37,592 bases of DNA from an uncultured Eubacteriales bacterium. Lineage in GTDB: Bacteria > Bacillota > Clostridia > Oscillospirales > Acutalibacteraceae. Below are positions 23,367 to 32,696 of this stretch, piece after piece. The notes beneath the pieces were generated by a model. That model worked only from the letters and a program-made list of their open reading frames with translations. It was not told the DNA's origin and did not search any database. The stretch spans positions 1 through 37,592 of the forward strand of contig CAKSEH010000016.1 in assembly GCA_934446475.1 (NCBI GenBank), given 5' to 3'. A program made the position numbers and the translations under genes. Numbering within the stretch: position 1 is the first letter of the stretch; the number at the start of each line of letters is the position of its first letter.

Positions 23367-25544
23367 GTGAAAATTATCAAAAGGAGCGGCGCAGAGGTAA
23401 CTTTCGATCCGGAAAAGATAATAGTTGCCGTAACAAAAGCTAACGAGAGCGTTGTTCCGAGCGAACGGATGAGCAAGATTCAGATAAAGCGAATAGCCGA
23501 AGATGTCGAAAGCGCAGCTTCGAATATAAACCGTTCTTTAAGCGTTGAAGAAATTCAGGATATGGTTGAAGACCAGATAATGAATCAAAGGGCGTTTGAT
23601 GTTGCCAGAAGATATATAACCTACCGTTATAACAGAGCCCTCGTTCGTAAATCTAACACGACCGATGAGCAGATATTAAGTCTTATAGAGTGCAATAACG
23701 AAGAAGTAAAACAGGAAAATTCAAATAAGAATCCCACCGTTAACAGCGTTCAGCGTGATTATATGGCAGGCGAGGTAAGCAAGGATATAACAAAGAGGAT
23801 ATTGCTTTCTCCCGATATCGTCGAAGCTCACGAGAACGGTCTTATCCACTTCCACGATGCGGATTATTTTGCTCAGCATATGCATAACTGCGATCTTGTG
23901 AATTTGGGTGATATGCTACAGAACGGGACCGTTATTTCGGGTACTCTTATAGAGAAACCACACAGCTTTTCAACCGCCTGCAATATAGCTACACAGATAA
24001 TAGCTCAGGTCGCTTCCTGTCAGTACGGCGGTCAGAGTATAAGCCTTACCCATCTTGCGCCGTTTGTTGATATAAGCCGCAAGAAAATAAGGCTTGAAGT
24101 TGCGGAAGAACTGAAAGAAATAGATGAGAATGTCACCGAGGCTCAGATTGAAAAGATAACCGAAAAACGCCTTAAGGAAGAAATCCGCAAGGGAGTTCAA
24201 ATGATACAGTATCAGGTTGTAACTCTTATGACAACGAACGGACAGGCTCCCTTTGTAACGGTGTTTATGTATCTTAATGAGGCTGAGAACGAGCAGGAAA
24301 AAGCCGACCTTGCAATGATTATCGAAGAAACCTTAAGGCAGCGTTATCAGGGCGTTAAAAACGAAAAGGGAGTTTGGATAACCCCGGCTTTCCCGAAGCT
24401 TATTTATGTTCTTGAGGATGATAATATAACCGAGAACTCAAAGTATTGGTATCTTACCAAGCTTGCGGCAAAATGCACCGCAAAGCGTATGGTTCCCGAT
24501 TATATTTCCGAAAAAATAATGCTTAAAAATAAGATAGATAAAAACGGTGAAGGTCACTGCTATACCTGTATGGGATGCAGGAGCTTCCTTACTCCTTATG
24601 TTGACGAAAACGGTAAACCTAAGTATTACGGAAGATTCAATCAGGGCGTTGTAACGGTAAACCTTGTTGATATAGGTCTTTCTGCGGATAAGGATTTAGA
24701 TAAATTCTGGGATATTTTCGATGAGCGTATGGACCTTTGCCACAGAGCGCTTCAAAGCCGCCACGAAAGGCTTACGGGAACCCTCTCCGATGCTGCTCCC
24801 ATTCTTTGGCAGCACGGTGCACTTTTAAGGCTTAAAAAGGGAGAAACCATAGATAAATATCTTCACGGCGGATATTCGACCCTTTCTCTCGGATATGCAG
24901 GTCTTTGGGAGTGCGTTTACAGTCTTATAAACAAAAAACTCACCGAACCTGAGGGAAAGGAACTCGGTCTGCAGATAATGAAAAAACTTAATGAGTATAC
25001 CGCAAAGTGGAAAAATGAAGAAAATATAGATTATTCGCTTTACGGTACGCCCCTTGAGAGCACGACTTATAAGTTTGCCAAATGCCTCCAGAAGAGATTC
25101 GGCATAGTTAAGGGCGTGACTGACCGTAACTATATAACAAACAGTTACCACGTTCACGTTACCGAGCCTATAGATGCATTTGATAAGCTTGCGCTTGAAT
25201 CGGAGTTCCAGGCACTGTCGCCGGGAGGCGCTATTTCATATGTTGAAGTGCCAGATATGAAGAACAATCTTGACGCAGTGCTGAGCGTTATGAAATTCAT
25301 TTATGATAACATAATGTATGCTGAGCTTAACACGAAAAGCGATTATTGTCAGGTTTGCGGATATGACGGTGAGATAGATGTTGTTGATGATGAACACGGA
25401 AAACTCATCTGGAAGTGTCCGAACTGCGGGAATACGGATCAGGACAAAATGAATGTTGCCCGCAGAACCTGCGGATATATCGGAACTCAGTTCTGGAATC
25501 AAGGCAGAACTCAGGAAATTAAAGAAAGAGTCCTTCATCTGTAA
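23367..25544 (+). CDS. nrdD: Anaerobic (class III) ribonucleoside-triphosphate reductase
   Basis: Makes dNTPs from NTPs using a glycyl radical under anoxia. An N-terminal ATP-cone (about 1-95; 'IIKRSGAEVTFDPEKIIVAV') senses ATP/dATP. The catalytic barrel includes 'GLIHFHDADYFAQHMHNCDL' and 'GHCYTCMGCRSFLTPYVDE'. The C-terminus has a CxxC...CxxC zinc site ('DYCQVCGYDGE', 'WKCPNCGNTD') and the glycyl radical loop 'RTCGYIGTQFWNQGR' with the radical glycine at about residue 703. GTG at 23367 is the start because AAAGGAGAG lies upstream; longer readings run into the promoter. Activated by NrdG encoded next. No aerobic enzyme is seen, fitting an anaerobe. Confidence 0.97.
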   Translation: MKIIKRSGAEVTFDPEKIIVAVTKANESVVPSERMSKIQIKRIAEDVESAASNINRSLSVEEIQDMVEDQIMNQRAFDVARRYITYRYNRALVRKSNTTDEQILSLIECNNEEVKQENSNKNPTVNSVQRDYMAGEVSKDITKRILLSPDIVEAHENGLIHFHDADYFAQHMHNCDLVNLGDMLQNGTVISGTLIEKPHSFSTACNIATQIIAQVASCQYGGQSISLTHLAPFVDISRKKIRLEVAEELKEIDENVTEAQIEKITEKRLKEEIRKGVQMIQYQVVTLMTTNGQAPFVTVFMYLNEAENEQEKADLAMIIEETLRQRYQGVKNEKGVWITPAFPKLIYVLEDDNITENSKYWYLTKLAAKCTAKRMVPDYISEKIMLKNKIDKNGEGHCYTCMGCRSFLTPYVDENGKPKYYGRFNQGVVTVNLVDIGLSADKDLDKFWDIFDERMDLCHRALQSRHERLTGTLSDAAPILWQHGALLRLKKGETIDKYLHGGYSTLSLGYAGLWECVYSLINKKLTEPEGKELGLQIMKKLNEYTAKWKNEENIDYSLYGTPLESTTYKFAKCLQKRFGIVKGVTDRNYITNSYHVHVTEPIDAFDKLALESEFQALSPGGAISYVEVPDMKNNLDAVLSVMKFIYDNIMYAELNTKSDYCQVCGYDGEIDVVDDEHGKLIWKCPNCGNTDQDKMNVARRTCGYIGTQFWNQGRTQEIKERVLHL

Positions 25545-25577
25545 TAAATTAAGGATAAGCAACAATAAATTCGATCA

Positions 25578-25609
25578 GGCTGGCGGGGTTGGCTCTCGTC
25601 AGCCTTATT
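25578..25609 (+). terminator. Attenuator-like hairpin between nrdD and nrdG
   Basis: GGCTGGCG pairs with CGTCAGCC (one G-U) over an 11-base loop and is followed by TTATTTT, which runs straight into the nrdG ribosome binding site. Partial termination here would give less NrdG than NrdD. Confidence 0.5.
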
Positions 25610-25622
25610 TTAGGAGATATTT

Positions 25623-26192
25623 ATGCATTACGGGAATATTAAAAACTGTGATATAGCGAACGGACCCGGAGTCAGAGTAACCCTTTTTGTATCGGGCTGC
25701 ACAAATCACTGCAAAAATTGCTTTCAACCGCAAACCTGGGACTTTAATTACGGTGATGAGTTTACAGATAAGACCGAGGAAAAAATTTTAACAATCCTCT
25801 CTCCCGATTATATTAACGGGCTTACATTGCTCGGCGGCGAACCGTTCGAACCGCAGAATCAGCGGTCGCTGCTTCCGTTTGTGAAAAAGGTAAAAGAGCG
25901 TTTTCCGAATAAAAGTATATGGGCTTTCTCGGGCTTTACATTTGAGGAGCTTACTCAAAAGGGAAGCCACGCAAACTGCGAAGTGACGGACGAACTTCTT
26001 TCCCTTATAGATGTTCTTGTGGACGGCCGCTTTGTCGAAGAGCTTAAGTGCATAACCCTGCGTTTTCGTGGCTCATCAAATCAGAGGATAATAGACCTTA
26101 ATAAAACGATCTCAAAGGGTGAGATAGTTCTCTGGCAGGATGAAGCGGTTGAATTCAAAAACGGAATTGAGGGTAACAAAAATGAAAGATAA
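25623..26192 (+). CDS. nrdG: Anaerobic ribonucleotide reductase activating protein (radical SAM)
   Basis: A radical-SAM activase that uses a 4Fe-4S cluster and S-adenosylmethionine to place the glycyl radical on NrdD. Cluster ligands are C26, C30 and C33 ('GCTNHCKNCFQPQTW'); the SAM-binding GGEP appears as 'LLGGEPF'. Length 189 aa is typical for the short NrdG type. TAGGAGA precedes the ATG. Its last 11 bases overlap the start of the peptidase gene, so those two are coupled. Confidence 0.96.
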   Translation: MHYGNIKNCDIANGPGVRVTLFVSGCTNHCKNCFQPQTWDFNYGDEFTDKTEEKILTILSPDYINGLTLLGGEPFEPQNQRSLLPFVKKVKERFPNKSIWAFSGFTFEELTQKGSHANCEVTDELLSLIDVLVDGRFVEELKCITLRFRGSSNQRIIDLNKTISKGEIVLWQDEAVEFKNGIEGNKNER

Positions 26193-27252
26193 ACTTGATA
26201 TTATTAAAAGCTCGCTTGAAGAAAACGAAGCATTTTTGATAACCGGAGAAGCAAACAGATTTTATTTAACGGGTTTTAAGTCAAGCGCAGGTGCTGTTAT
26301 GATAACCCGTGAAAAGGCGCTCCTTTTTGCCGATTTCCGATATTTTGAAAAGGCAAGGCAAATGCAGAAGGCTTTTGAGGTCGTTATGCTCACTTCGCTC
26401 GTAAAACAAATAAAGACCTTTTGTGAGGATAACGGAGTGAAAACGGTTTATACTGACACTTCGGTTCTGCCTGTTTCTGAATTTAAAGCTTTCTCAAAAG
26501 CTCTTGAAGGTATTTTCCTCTCAGATGAAAACAAGGCGGATAAACTTTTAAACGAGATGCGCAGTGTTAAATCGGCAGAGGAAATAAAAAGAATAAAAGA
26601 GGCTCAGCGCCTTACCGACGAAACTTTTTCGTATATCATAAATCAAAAGCTTTGCGGAAAAAGCGAACGGGATATAATGCTCGATATGGAGTTTTATATG
26701 CGAAAAGCCGGAAGTGAGGGCGTTGCCTTCGATTTTATCGTCGTTTCAGGCAAAAATTCTTCCCTGCCTCACGGCGTTCCTACGGATAAGAGGGCAGAAC
26801 AGGGAGATTTTATCACAATGGATTTCGGTGCTGTTGTGGACGGATACCGTTCGGATATGACGAGAACGGTAGCGTTAGGTTCTGTAAGCGAGGATAAAAA
26901 GTATGTATATGATACGGTCTTAAAGGCTCAGCATGCCGCAATAGCCGAAATTAAAAGCGGTGCGGTTTGCTCTGATATAGACAAAATAGCAAGGGATATC
27001 ATAAATGACGCCGGCTTTAAAGGATGCTTCGGTCACGCCCTCGGTCACAGCGTGGGTATCGATATCCACGAATCGCCGGTTTTCTCGCCGAAATGCGAAA
27101 CAGTCTTAAAAAGCTCAACCGTTATAACGGTTGAGCCGGGAATTTATATAGAAAACAAATTCGGCGTCAGGATAGAAGATATGGTAGTAGTAAATGAAAA
27201 CGGATGCATCGACATAACTGGCAGTCCGAGCGGACTTATTTATTGCGAGTAA
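26182..27252 (+). CDS. Xaa-Pro peptidase, M24B family
   Basis: A cytosolic metallopeptidase that removes the N-terminal residue before proline. The creatinase-like N-domain (~1-120) is followed by the pita-bread fold with the five metal ligands in 'MDFGAVVDGYRSDMTRTV' (two Asp), 'GHALGHSVGIDIHESP' (His), 'TVEPGIYI' (Glu) and 'GVRIEDMVVV' (Glu). 356 aa is normal for the short YpdF/PepQ-like type. ATG at 26182 follows GAGGG; the longer upstream reading lies inside nrdG. It is probably co-transcribed with nrdDG although unrelated in function. Confidence 0.92.
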   Translation: MKDKLDIIKSSLEENEAFLITGEANRFYLTGFKSSAGAVMITREKALLFADFRYFEKARQMQKAFEVVMLTSLVKQIKTFCEDNGVKTVYTDTSVLPVSEFKAFSKALEGIFLSDENKADKLLNEMRSVKSAEEIKRIKEAQRLTDETFSYIINQKLCGKSERDIMLDMEFYMRKAGSEGVAFDFIVVSGKNSSLPHGVPTDKRAEQGDFITMDFGAVVDGYRSDMTRTVALGSVSEDKKYVYDTVLKAQHAAIAEIKSGAVCSDIDKIARDIINDAGFKGCFGHALGHSVGIDIHESPVFSPKCETVLKSSTVITVEPGIYIENKFGVRIEDMVVVNENGCIDITGSPSGLIYCE

Positions 27253-27349
27253 AGGTGCACTTCCGATAACGGCGCCGTTTCTTCAAAAAAGCATTGTACC
27301 CTGATTGTATTGTCTACACAATAATGAAAAAACAATTAAAAATAATCTA

Positions 27350-27378
27350 TTGACAGTACGGTTTTGTTATGTTAAAGT
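27350..27378 (+). promoter_or_regulatory. Promoter of the GH2 gene
   Basis: TTGACA (27350-27355), 17-bp spacer, TAAAGT (27373-27378). The start codon is at 27416 with AAGGGAG just upstream, giving a ~30-nt leader. Confidence 0.65.
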
Positions 27379-27415
27379 AGGCTTGAAAATACACCTTTTA
27401 AAGGGAGTAGGAAAA

Positions 27416-30106
27416 ATGCGAAAAAAATATAATTTTGATAAAGGCTGGAAATTCTGTAAAGAATCTTCAATACAAAAAACCGAAATGTCGGACTATTTCG
27501 GTACATCCGCTCATAGGCACAAGACGGGTGTAATGTCAGGCCCCGCCGGACTTTTCTTTGATGATAAAGACTGGAAATCGGTTGAGCTTCCGCACGATTG
27601 GTGCTCTTTTGAAGATTTTGCCGAGGAGAACAATGTCGGAACGATTTGCGGAAACAAACCATCGGATACGGTCTGGTACAGAAAGACCTTTACGCTTGAT
27701 GACGATGCCGTAAATAAAAAGGTCTTTATTAAATTTGACGGTATAGCTATCGACAGCGATGTTTATTTCAACAGCGTACATATAATAAGCAATAACTGCT
27801 CCTATGTTCCTGTTATCTGCGATGTAAGCGATTTGATAGAAAAGGGAAGAACTAATGTTATAAGTGTTCGCTGCTCCAACTTTATTAAAGAGGGTTGGTG
27901 GTATGAAGGCGGCGGACTTTACAGGCATACCCATTTAATTATAACTGACGTTACCCACTTTGAGGATGACGGTATATTTGTAAGCACGAAGTGCGTTAAA
28001 GATAACAACTGGGATATAAACATCTGTGCGACGGTTGAAGGCGAGGCGGCGGATGAACTTGCGGTTAAGGCAGAAATAGAAGCACTCGGCCTGTCTGCAG
28101 AGTGTAAAGCGGTCATAGGCGATAATACACTTAATCTGAATGTTTCCGACCCTCTCCTTTGGGATACCGAAAATCCGAACCTTTATACCGCAAAAGTAAC
28201 CCTTTTTAAAAACGGTTCGGCGGTTGATGAAAAAGAAGTTACATTCGGCATAAGAGAAATTCGTTTTGATGCAAACGAGGGTTGTTTTATAAACGGAAAG
28301 CCGCTTAAACTTAAAGGCGTTTGTCTTCACCACGATCACGGCGGTTTCGGCGTTGCTCTGCCGGACAGTGTTTATGATTACCGTATGAATCTCCTTAAAA
28401 GTATGGGTTGTAATGCGGTAAGAACTTCGCATAACCCTAAGGCTCCCGAGTTTTACGATGTCTGCGACCGTCTCGGATTTGTTGTAATGAACGAAACAAG
28501 GCATTTTTCTTCCTCTAAAACCGAGATGTCTGATCTTTACAGGTTTGTAAAGCGTGACCGTAACCACCCGTGCGTTATAATGTGGAGTATCCTTAATGAA
28601 GAGCCTATACAGGGCTCCGTTTCGGGCAGGAAGATAGCTACTTCTATGGCAGAGCTTGTAAAAAAGCTTGACGGCACACGCCCGATAACCGCAGGTTGTA
28701 ACGGACCGTTTCAGACAGAGGGCATAATGAAAGTAGTTGATGTTATGGGATTCAACTATATGCAGTACGGTTATGACGACTTCCATAAACTTTTCCCGAA
28801 TATGCCCATATTCGGTTCCGAAACAGGCTCTTATCTTTCAACAAGAGGCATTGAAAAAACAAATAAAGAAACGGGCAGAGTTGCAAGATTCGGAAATGTT
28901 CTTTATGAAAATCTGTTTCCGTGGTCGGCAGATCCCGGCGAAACGTGGGAATATATCGAAAAAAGAAACTTTGTTGCCGGTGGATTTTATTGGACCGGCT
29001 TTGATTATCTCGGAGAATCGGGTCCGTTCTATTGGCCGAGTGTTACCAGCAATTTCGGAGCTATGGACCTTTGCGGTTTCCCGAAGGATAATTATTATTG
29101 GCACAGAGCCCTCTGGAGCAGCAAACCCGAACTTAAGGTCACTCCGCACTGGAACTACAGTGAGGGTGACGAGGTAAACGTTATATGCTATTCAAATTGC
29201 GATGAAATAGCGCTTTTCCTAAACGGAAAAGAAATAGAACGTTTTGCTCATAACAGATATAAAAACCCCATCCATAAGGTGAAATTTGTTCCCGGTGAGC
29301 TTAAAGCAGTGGGCTACATAAACGGAAAAGAGGCTGTGAGCGACACAATAAAAACTGCGGGCGAGGTTTGCGCATATAAGATAGTTCTTTCAAAGGACTC
29401 TCTTAAAACCGGAACTTCGGATTGCGTGATTGCCGATGTTTACGCTGTTGATAAAAACGGTGTTGTAGTTCCCGATTATTGCGGAGAAGTAAATGTAAGA
29501 GTAGATAAAAACGGAACTCTGCTTGCATTATCAAACGGCGACTGCTCCTGTCATTACAATCAAAAGGGTAATAAAATAGCGTTCTTTAACGGATGCTTCC
29601 AAGCCGGATTCGGTGCGCTTGAAGCCGGAGATGTTACATTAAGTATAAAGGGAGATAACCTTACCTGTGAGGCAACCGTTACCGCTTGCGGCAGCGATGA
29701 GCAATACCTTGATTCAAGCGAGAACATAATGTATCTTCAGGCATTCTTTGTTTCGGACCTTCACGACGAATATCCCACAAAGGAAGAGCTTACGGGGTAT
29801 CATTATGCCTGGATACCCTCTCCCGTGGGTTACGGAAAAAATCTTATATATTCCGGCAATAACGGGTACGGAACCGTTAAGGGAAATTTCCTCTTTGTCG
29901 AAGAAAACAAAACTCTTTATATAGAGAATGTGCTCGGAAGCTGTAAGGTCCATATCAACGGAGATTTTGTTGCCGAGTATAAAAACGGCGGCGATATTGC
30001 AATTCCTTTAAAGGGTATAAAATTGGATGAGCAGAACTGCGTCGGGGTTGTTTTTGATGTCAGAGGAAACGACTGCGGAATACTCGGAAGAGTTTATATA
30101 AAATAA
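27416..30106 (+). CDS. Glycoside hydrolase family 2 (beta-galactosidase-like)
   Basis: An 896-aa cytoplasmic GH2 enzyme (no signal peptide). The sugar-binding N-domain ('WKSVELPHDW', 'VWYRKTFTLDDDAVNKKVF'), an immunoglobulin-like domain ('DPLLWDTENPNLYTAKVTLF', 'FGIREIRFD') and the TIM barrel ('GVCLHHDHGG', 'CNAVRTSHNPKAPEFYDVCD') occur in order. The acid/base is E395 ('WSILNEEPI') and the nucleophile E469 ('IFGSETGSY'). A C-terminal DUF4982-like/Ig region and a final beta domain ending 'GNDCGILGRVYIK' extend it. The substrate may be beta-galactoside, glucuronide or other; sequence alone does not decide. It has its own promoter and is followed by an FAD-oxidoreductase gene that may act on the same sugar. 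Confidence 0.9.
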   Translation: MRKKYNFDKGWKFCKESSIQKTEMSDYFGTSAHRHKTGVMSGPAGLFFDDKDWKSVELPHDWCSFEDFAEENNVGTICGNKPSDTVWYRKTFTLDDDAVNKKVFIKFDGIAIDSDVYFNSVHIISNNCSYVPVICDVSDLIEKGRTNVISVRCSNFIKEGWWYEGGGLYRHTHLIITDVTHFEDDGIFVSTKCVKDNNWDINICATVEGEAADELAVKAEIEALGLSAECKAVIGDNTLNLNVSDPLLWDTENPNLYTAKVTLFKNGSAVDEKEVTFGIREIRFDANEGCFINGKPLKLKGVCLHHDHGGFGVALPDSVYDYRMNLLKSMGCNAVRTSHNPKAPEFYDVCDRLGFVVMNETRHFSSSKTEMSDLYRFVKRDRNHPCVIMWSILNEEPIQGSVSGRKIATSMAELVKKLDGTRPITAGCNGPFQTEGIMKVVDVMGFNYMQYGYDDFHKLFPNMPIFGSETGSYLSTRGIEKTNKETGRVARFGNVLYENLFPWSADPGETWEYIEKRNFVAGGFYWTGFDYLGESGPFYWPSVTSNFGAMDLCGFPKDNYYWHRALWSSKPELKVTPHWNYSEGDEVNVICYSNCDEIALFLNGKEIERFAHNRYKNPIHKVKFVPGELKAVGYINGKEAVSDTIKTAGEVCAYKIVLSKDSLKTGTSDCVIADVYAVDKNGVVVPDYCGEVNVRVDKNGTLLALSNGDCSCHYNQKGNKIAFFNGCFQAGFGALEAGDVTLSIKGDNLTCEATVTACGSDEQYLDSSENIMYLQAFFVSDLHDEYPTKEELTGYHYAWIPSPVGYGKNLIYSGNNGYGTVKGNFLFVEENKTLYIENVLGSCKVHINGDFVAEYKNGGDIAIPLKGIKLDEQNCVGVVFDVRGNDCGILGRVYIK

Positions 30107-30118
30107 TATAAATAGTTG

Positions 30119-30147
30119 TTGATTTTTAAAAAACTCATATGTATAAT
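30119..30147 (+). promoter_or_regulatory. Promoter of the FAD-oxidoreductase gene
   Basis: TTGATT (30119-30124), 17-bp spacer, TATAAT (30142-30147), placed between the GH2 stop and the hairpin that follows, so the new transcript would begin within the hairpin's first arm. Confidence 0.55.
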
Positions 30148-30182
30148 AAAGGCACGGACTGTTGTTTTAGATCCGTGCCTTT
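30148..30182 (+). terminator. Terminator/5'-leader hairpin after the GH2 gene
   Basis: AAAGGCACGGA pairs perfectly with TCCGTGCCTTT around a 13-base loop, 41 bp after the GH2 stop. The T-tract is short (TTT then AAAAA), so it may be a weak terminator; it also overlaps the likely transcription start of the next gene. Confidence 0.65.
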
Positions 30183-30207
30183 AAAAATCCACAAAGGGGC
30201 AATTTTA

Positions 30208-32439
30208 ATGAAAATAACTTCTGATATTACTGTAATAGGCGGAGGAATAGCGGGTATTTGCGCCGCAGTCTCAGCCGCAAGAAACGGAGCAAGCGTATCA
30301 CTTGTTCAGGACAGACCTATGCTCGGCGGCAATAACAGCAGCGAATGCAGGGTCCATATGAGCAGCGCCGCTTCAAGCGGTAATCCGAGCTTTTATTTAA
30401 GGGAAACAGGCGTTGCTGACGAACTTAAACTTAAAATCTTTCATTATAATCCGAGATATGAGTCAAAATCGGATTTTGACCTTACCGATATGGTCTTTTT
30501 GCAGTTCGTAAAAGACGAAGAAAATATCAAACTTTTTCTTTCAACGGCAGCGTATGATGTTGAGGTCAAAAACGGGCTTATAAAAACGGTGAAAGCTTAT
30601 AATTCAAGAACAGAAGAATATTATGAGTTTGAAAGCCCGTATTTTATAGATGCTTCCGGTGACGGCGTGGTTTCTTTTAAAGCAGGCGCAGAGTGCAGGC
30701 AGGGAAGAGAAGCGAAAAGCGAATACGGCGAGAGCTTAGCGCCCGAACAGGCGGACTCACATACTATGGGCAGCTGTCTTATGTATACCGTTGCAAAGGA
30801 TGAACACCCTGTGCCGTTTGTAAAGCCGCCGTTTGCTTATGATTTTGTAAAAGAAGGTCTCTTTGATAAACTTAACGACCCCTCAACCGGTCGTAATTTT
30901 CCTCTTACAATAGAAAATGTGCACAGTGTCTGGTGGATGTCGTACGGCGGTATGGGAGATACCATAAAGGACGAGGATAAAATACATCTTGAGCTTAAAA
31001 AGCTGGTTTACGGATTTTGGGATTATGTGAAAAACAGCGGCAAATATAAGGGAAGCGAGAATTACTATATAAATTGGATGGCTCCGTTTCCCTCAAAGCG
31101 TGAATCACGGAGGGTTATGGGAGAATATGTTTTAAATCAGAACGATATTCAAAAACACCCCGATTTTAAGGACCAGGTTGCGACTGCCGGTTGGCCTATA
31201 GATGTGCACGATGTCGGCGGTATATACGGTCACGATATGACCACTACCTGGACTGCTTTGGATACGGTTTACGGTTTGCCGCTTCGTATGATGTACTCAA
31301 AGAATATAGATAATCTTATGCTTGCGGGAAGAATAGTCAGTGCAACGCATATTGCGATGGGTTCATTCAGGGTTATGCAAACCTTGGGTGCAATGGGCCA
31401 GGCAATAGGTACGGCTGCTGCCGTTTGCGCCAAAAAAGAGATAATGCCAAAAAAACTTGCCCATAGTGATACTCTTATTAAGGAACTTCAGGAAATCCTT
31501 CAGCACGACGGTCAGTTCCTCGTCGGCAGGAAAGAAAGCGTCGGCAAAGCTGAAAATGCAAGAGTTTATGCGAGTTCTTTTTCAGTGCCCGAAAATGTCT
31601 GGTGCGAGAAAACGGTTTGTCTTGATAAAAAATATTTTCAGGTTCTTCCTCTTGATTCGGACTGTTTTGAGAGTGTTAAAATATTTGCGGAAAACGACTC
31701 TGCCTTCGATGCCGAGCTTTGCTATACTCTTTATGAAAGTGAACTTGCTTCCGCATATAATCCCGATAGAGTTCTCGCAAAAGGTAAATATACTGTCAAA
31801 GCAAAAAGCAGAGGATTTATAAAACTTTCTCTCCCTGTGAGCGGATTTAAAAACAACCGTGTTCTTCTGGGATTTGAAGAAAATGACAGGGTAAAACTCG
31901 GAGTATCTTCAAAAAGGGTGACAGGAGCTCCTGCGCTTATAAAGACTTACAGTGAAATAGCGCACGATGAAATCAAGCAGTTCAGAGACTGCGTTATAAA
32001 TTCAAGCGGGGGAAAAACCCTTGTCGATTACTGCTTTGTGTTTAAGGAGCTTAAAAACTGCGATAATGTTTATAACCCCGTAAACATCATTAACGGCTAT
32101 TCAAGACCTTATATAGGGACGAATATTTGGGTGACGGATGAAAAGAATCCGAGCCTTTCCCTTGAATTTTCAGAGCCGCAAAATATAAATGAACTGATTC
32201 TCGTTCATAACGCTCAACTTGAAACCGATCATTTCAGCGAGCCGATAGAGTGTCTTAATAAGGATTTTGATGTTGTTTTTGTAACGGAAAACGGTGAGAA
32301 AACGATTCAAATAAGGGATAACTTCCTCGGGCAGACAGTTATAAAAGAAAAAACAGATGATGTTAAGAAAATAACCGTTAATTTTATTTCAAATTACGGC
32401 AAAGGACAAACAGAACTTTATGCCGTTAAGGTTTTTTAA
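30208..32439 (+). CDS. FAD-dependent oxidoreductase (FAD_oxidored family) with C-terminal discoidin-like domain
   Basis: The N-terminal Rossmann dinucleotide fold shows 'ITVIGGGIAGICAAVSAARN'-type GxGxxG, then 'MLGGNNSSECRVHMS', 'FIDASGDGVVSFKAGAE' and, near the end of the core, 'LMLAGRIVSATHIAMGSFRV'. This is the PF12831-type family found in many carbohydrate-use clusters. The ~270-residue C-terminal part holds a beta-sandwich resembling F5/8-type C (discoidin) domains ('NPVNIINGYSRPYIGTNIWV', 'ELILVHNAQLETDHFSEPIE'). No signal peptide is seen. ATG at 30208 is selected because AAAGGGGC precedes it. Substrate unknown; pairing with GH2 suggests oxidation of a sugar or glycoside (inference). 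Confidence 0.85.
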   Translation: MKITSDITVIGGGIAGICAAVSAARNGASVSLVQDRPMLGGNNSSECRVHMSSAASSGNPSFYLRETGVADELKLKIFHYNPRYESKSDFDLTDMVFLQFVKDEENIKLFLSTAAYDVEVKNGLIKTVKAYNSRTEEYYEFESPYFIDASGDGVVSFKAGAECRQGREAKSEYGESLAPEQADSHTMGSCLMYTVAKDEHPVPFVKPPFAYDFVKEGLFDKLNDPSTGRNFPLTIENVHSVWWMSYGGMGDTIKDEDKIHLELKKLVYGFWDYVKNSGKYKGSENYYINWMAPFPSKRESRRVMGEYVLNQNDIQKHPDFKDQVATAGWPIDVHDVGGIYGHDMTTTWTALDTVYGLPLRMMYSKNIDNLMLAGRIVSATHIAMGSFRVMQTLGAMGQAIGTAAAVCAKKEIMPKKLAHSDTLIKELQEILQHDGQFLVGRKESVGKAENARVYASSFSVPENVWCEKTVCLDKKYFQVLPLDSDCFESVKIFAENDSAFDAELCYTLYESELASAYNPDRVLAKGKYTVKAKSRGFIKLSLPVSGFKNNRVLLGFEENDRVKLGVSSKRVTGAPALIKTYSEIAHDEIKQFRDCVINSSGGKTLVDYCFVFKELKNCDNVYNPVNIINGYSRPYIGTNIWVTDEKNPSLSLEFSEPQNINELILVHNAQLETDHFSEPIECLNKDFDVVFVTENGEKTIQIRDNFLGQTVIKEKTDDVKKITVNFISNYGKGQTELYAVKVF

Positions 32440-32453
32440 GCTATTTATTATAA

Positions 32454-32499
32454 AAGACAGCGCTTCAAAGGTTTTATTAAACCGCTGAAGTGCTGTCTT
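32454..32499 (+). terminator. Terminator of the FAD-oxidoreductase gene
   Basis: AAGACAGCGCTTCA pairs with TGAAGTGCTGTCTT (one G-U) with an inner AAGG.../...CC stem, followed by GGTTT. It is 14 bp after the stop codon. Confidence 0.78.
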
Positions 32500-32561
32500 G
32501 GTTTCAGTAAACTACTTTTCGGGAACAAACATCATACCTTCCGAGAAGGAGATGATAAAGG

Positions 32562-32661
32562 GGCCGCAGCTAGGGCGTTTTACAAAAAGTTTGGATTTGT
32601 TGAAGGCGAACAGATTGAGGAATTTGGATATCCTTGTCAGGTATTTACGATGCATAGATAA
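32562..32661 (+). pseudogene. C-terminal fragment of a GNAT acetyltransferase
   Basis: Plus-strand frame reads 'AAARAFYKKFGFVEGEQIEE' and 'FGYPCQVFTMHR' then stop, the last strand-helix-strand of a GNAT enzyme (the 'FYKKFGF' motif lies in the acetyl-CoA-binding end). Nothing upstream continues the domain, so only the 3' tail survives. Non-functional. Confidence 0.65.
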
Positions 32662-32696
32662 ATTTTAGTTTATAGGAAGGATAATGCAAAGGCGCA

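Noticed and set aside
27935..28786. 283-aa minus-strand frame inside the GH2 gene
   Set aside because: Antisense shadow of a well-conserved GH2 catalytic domain.
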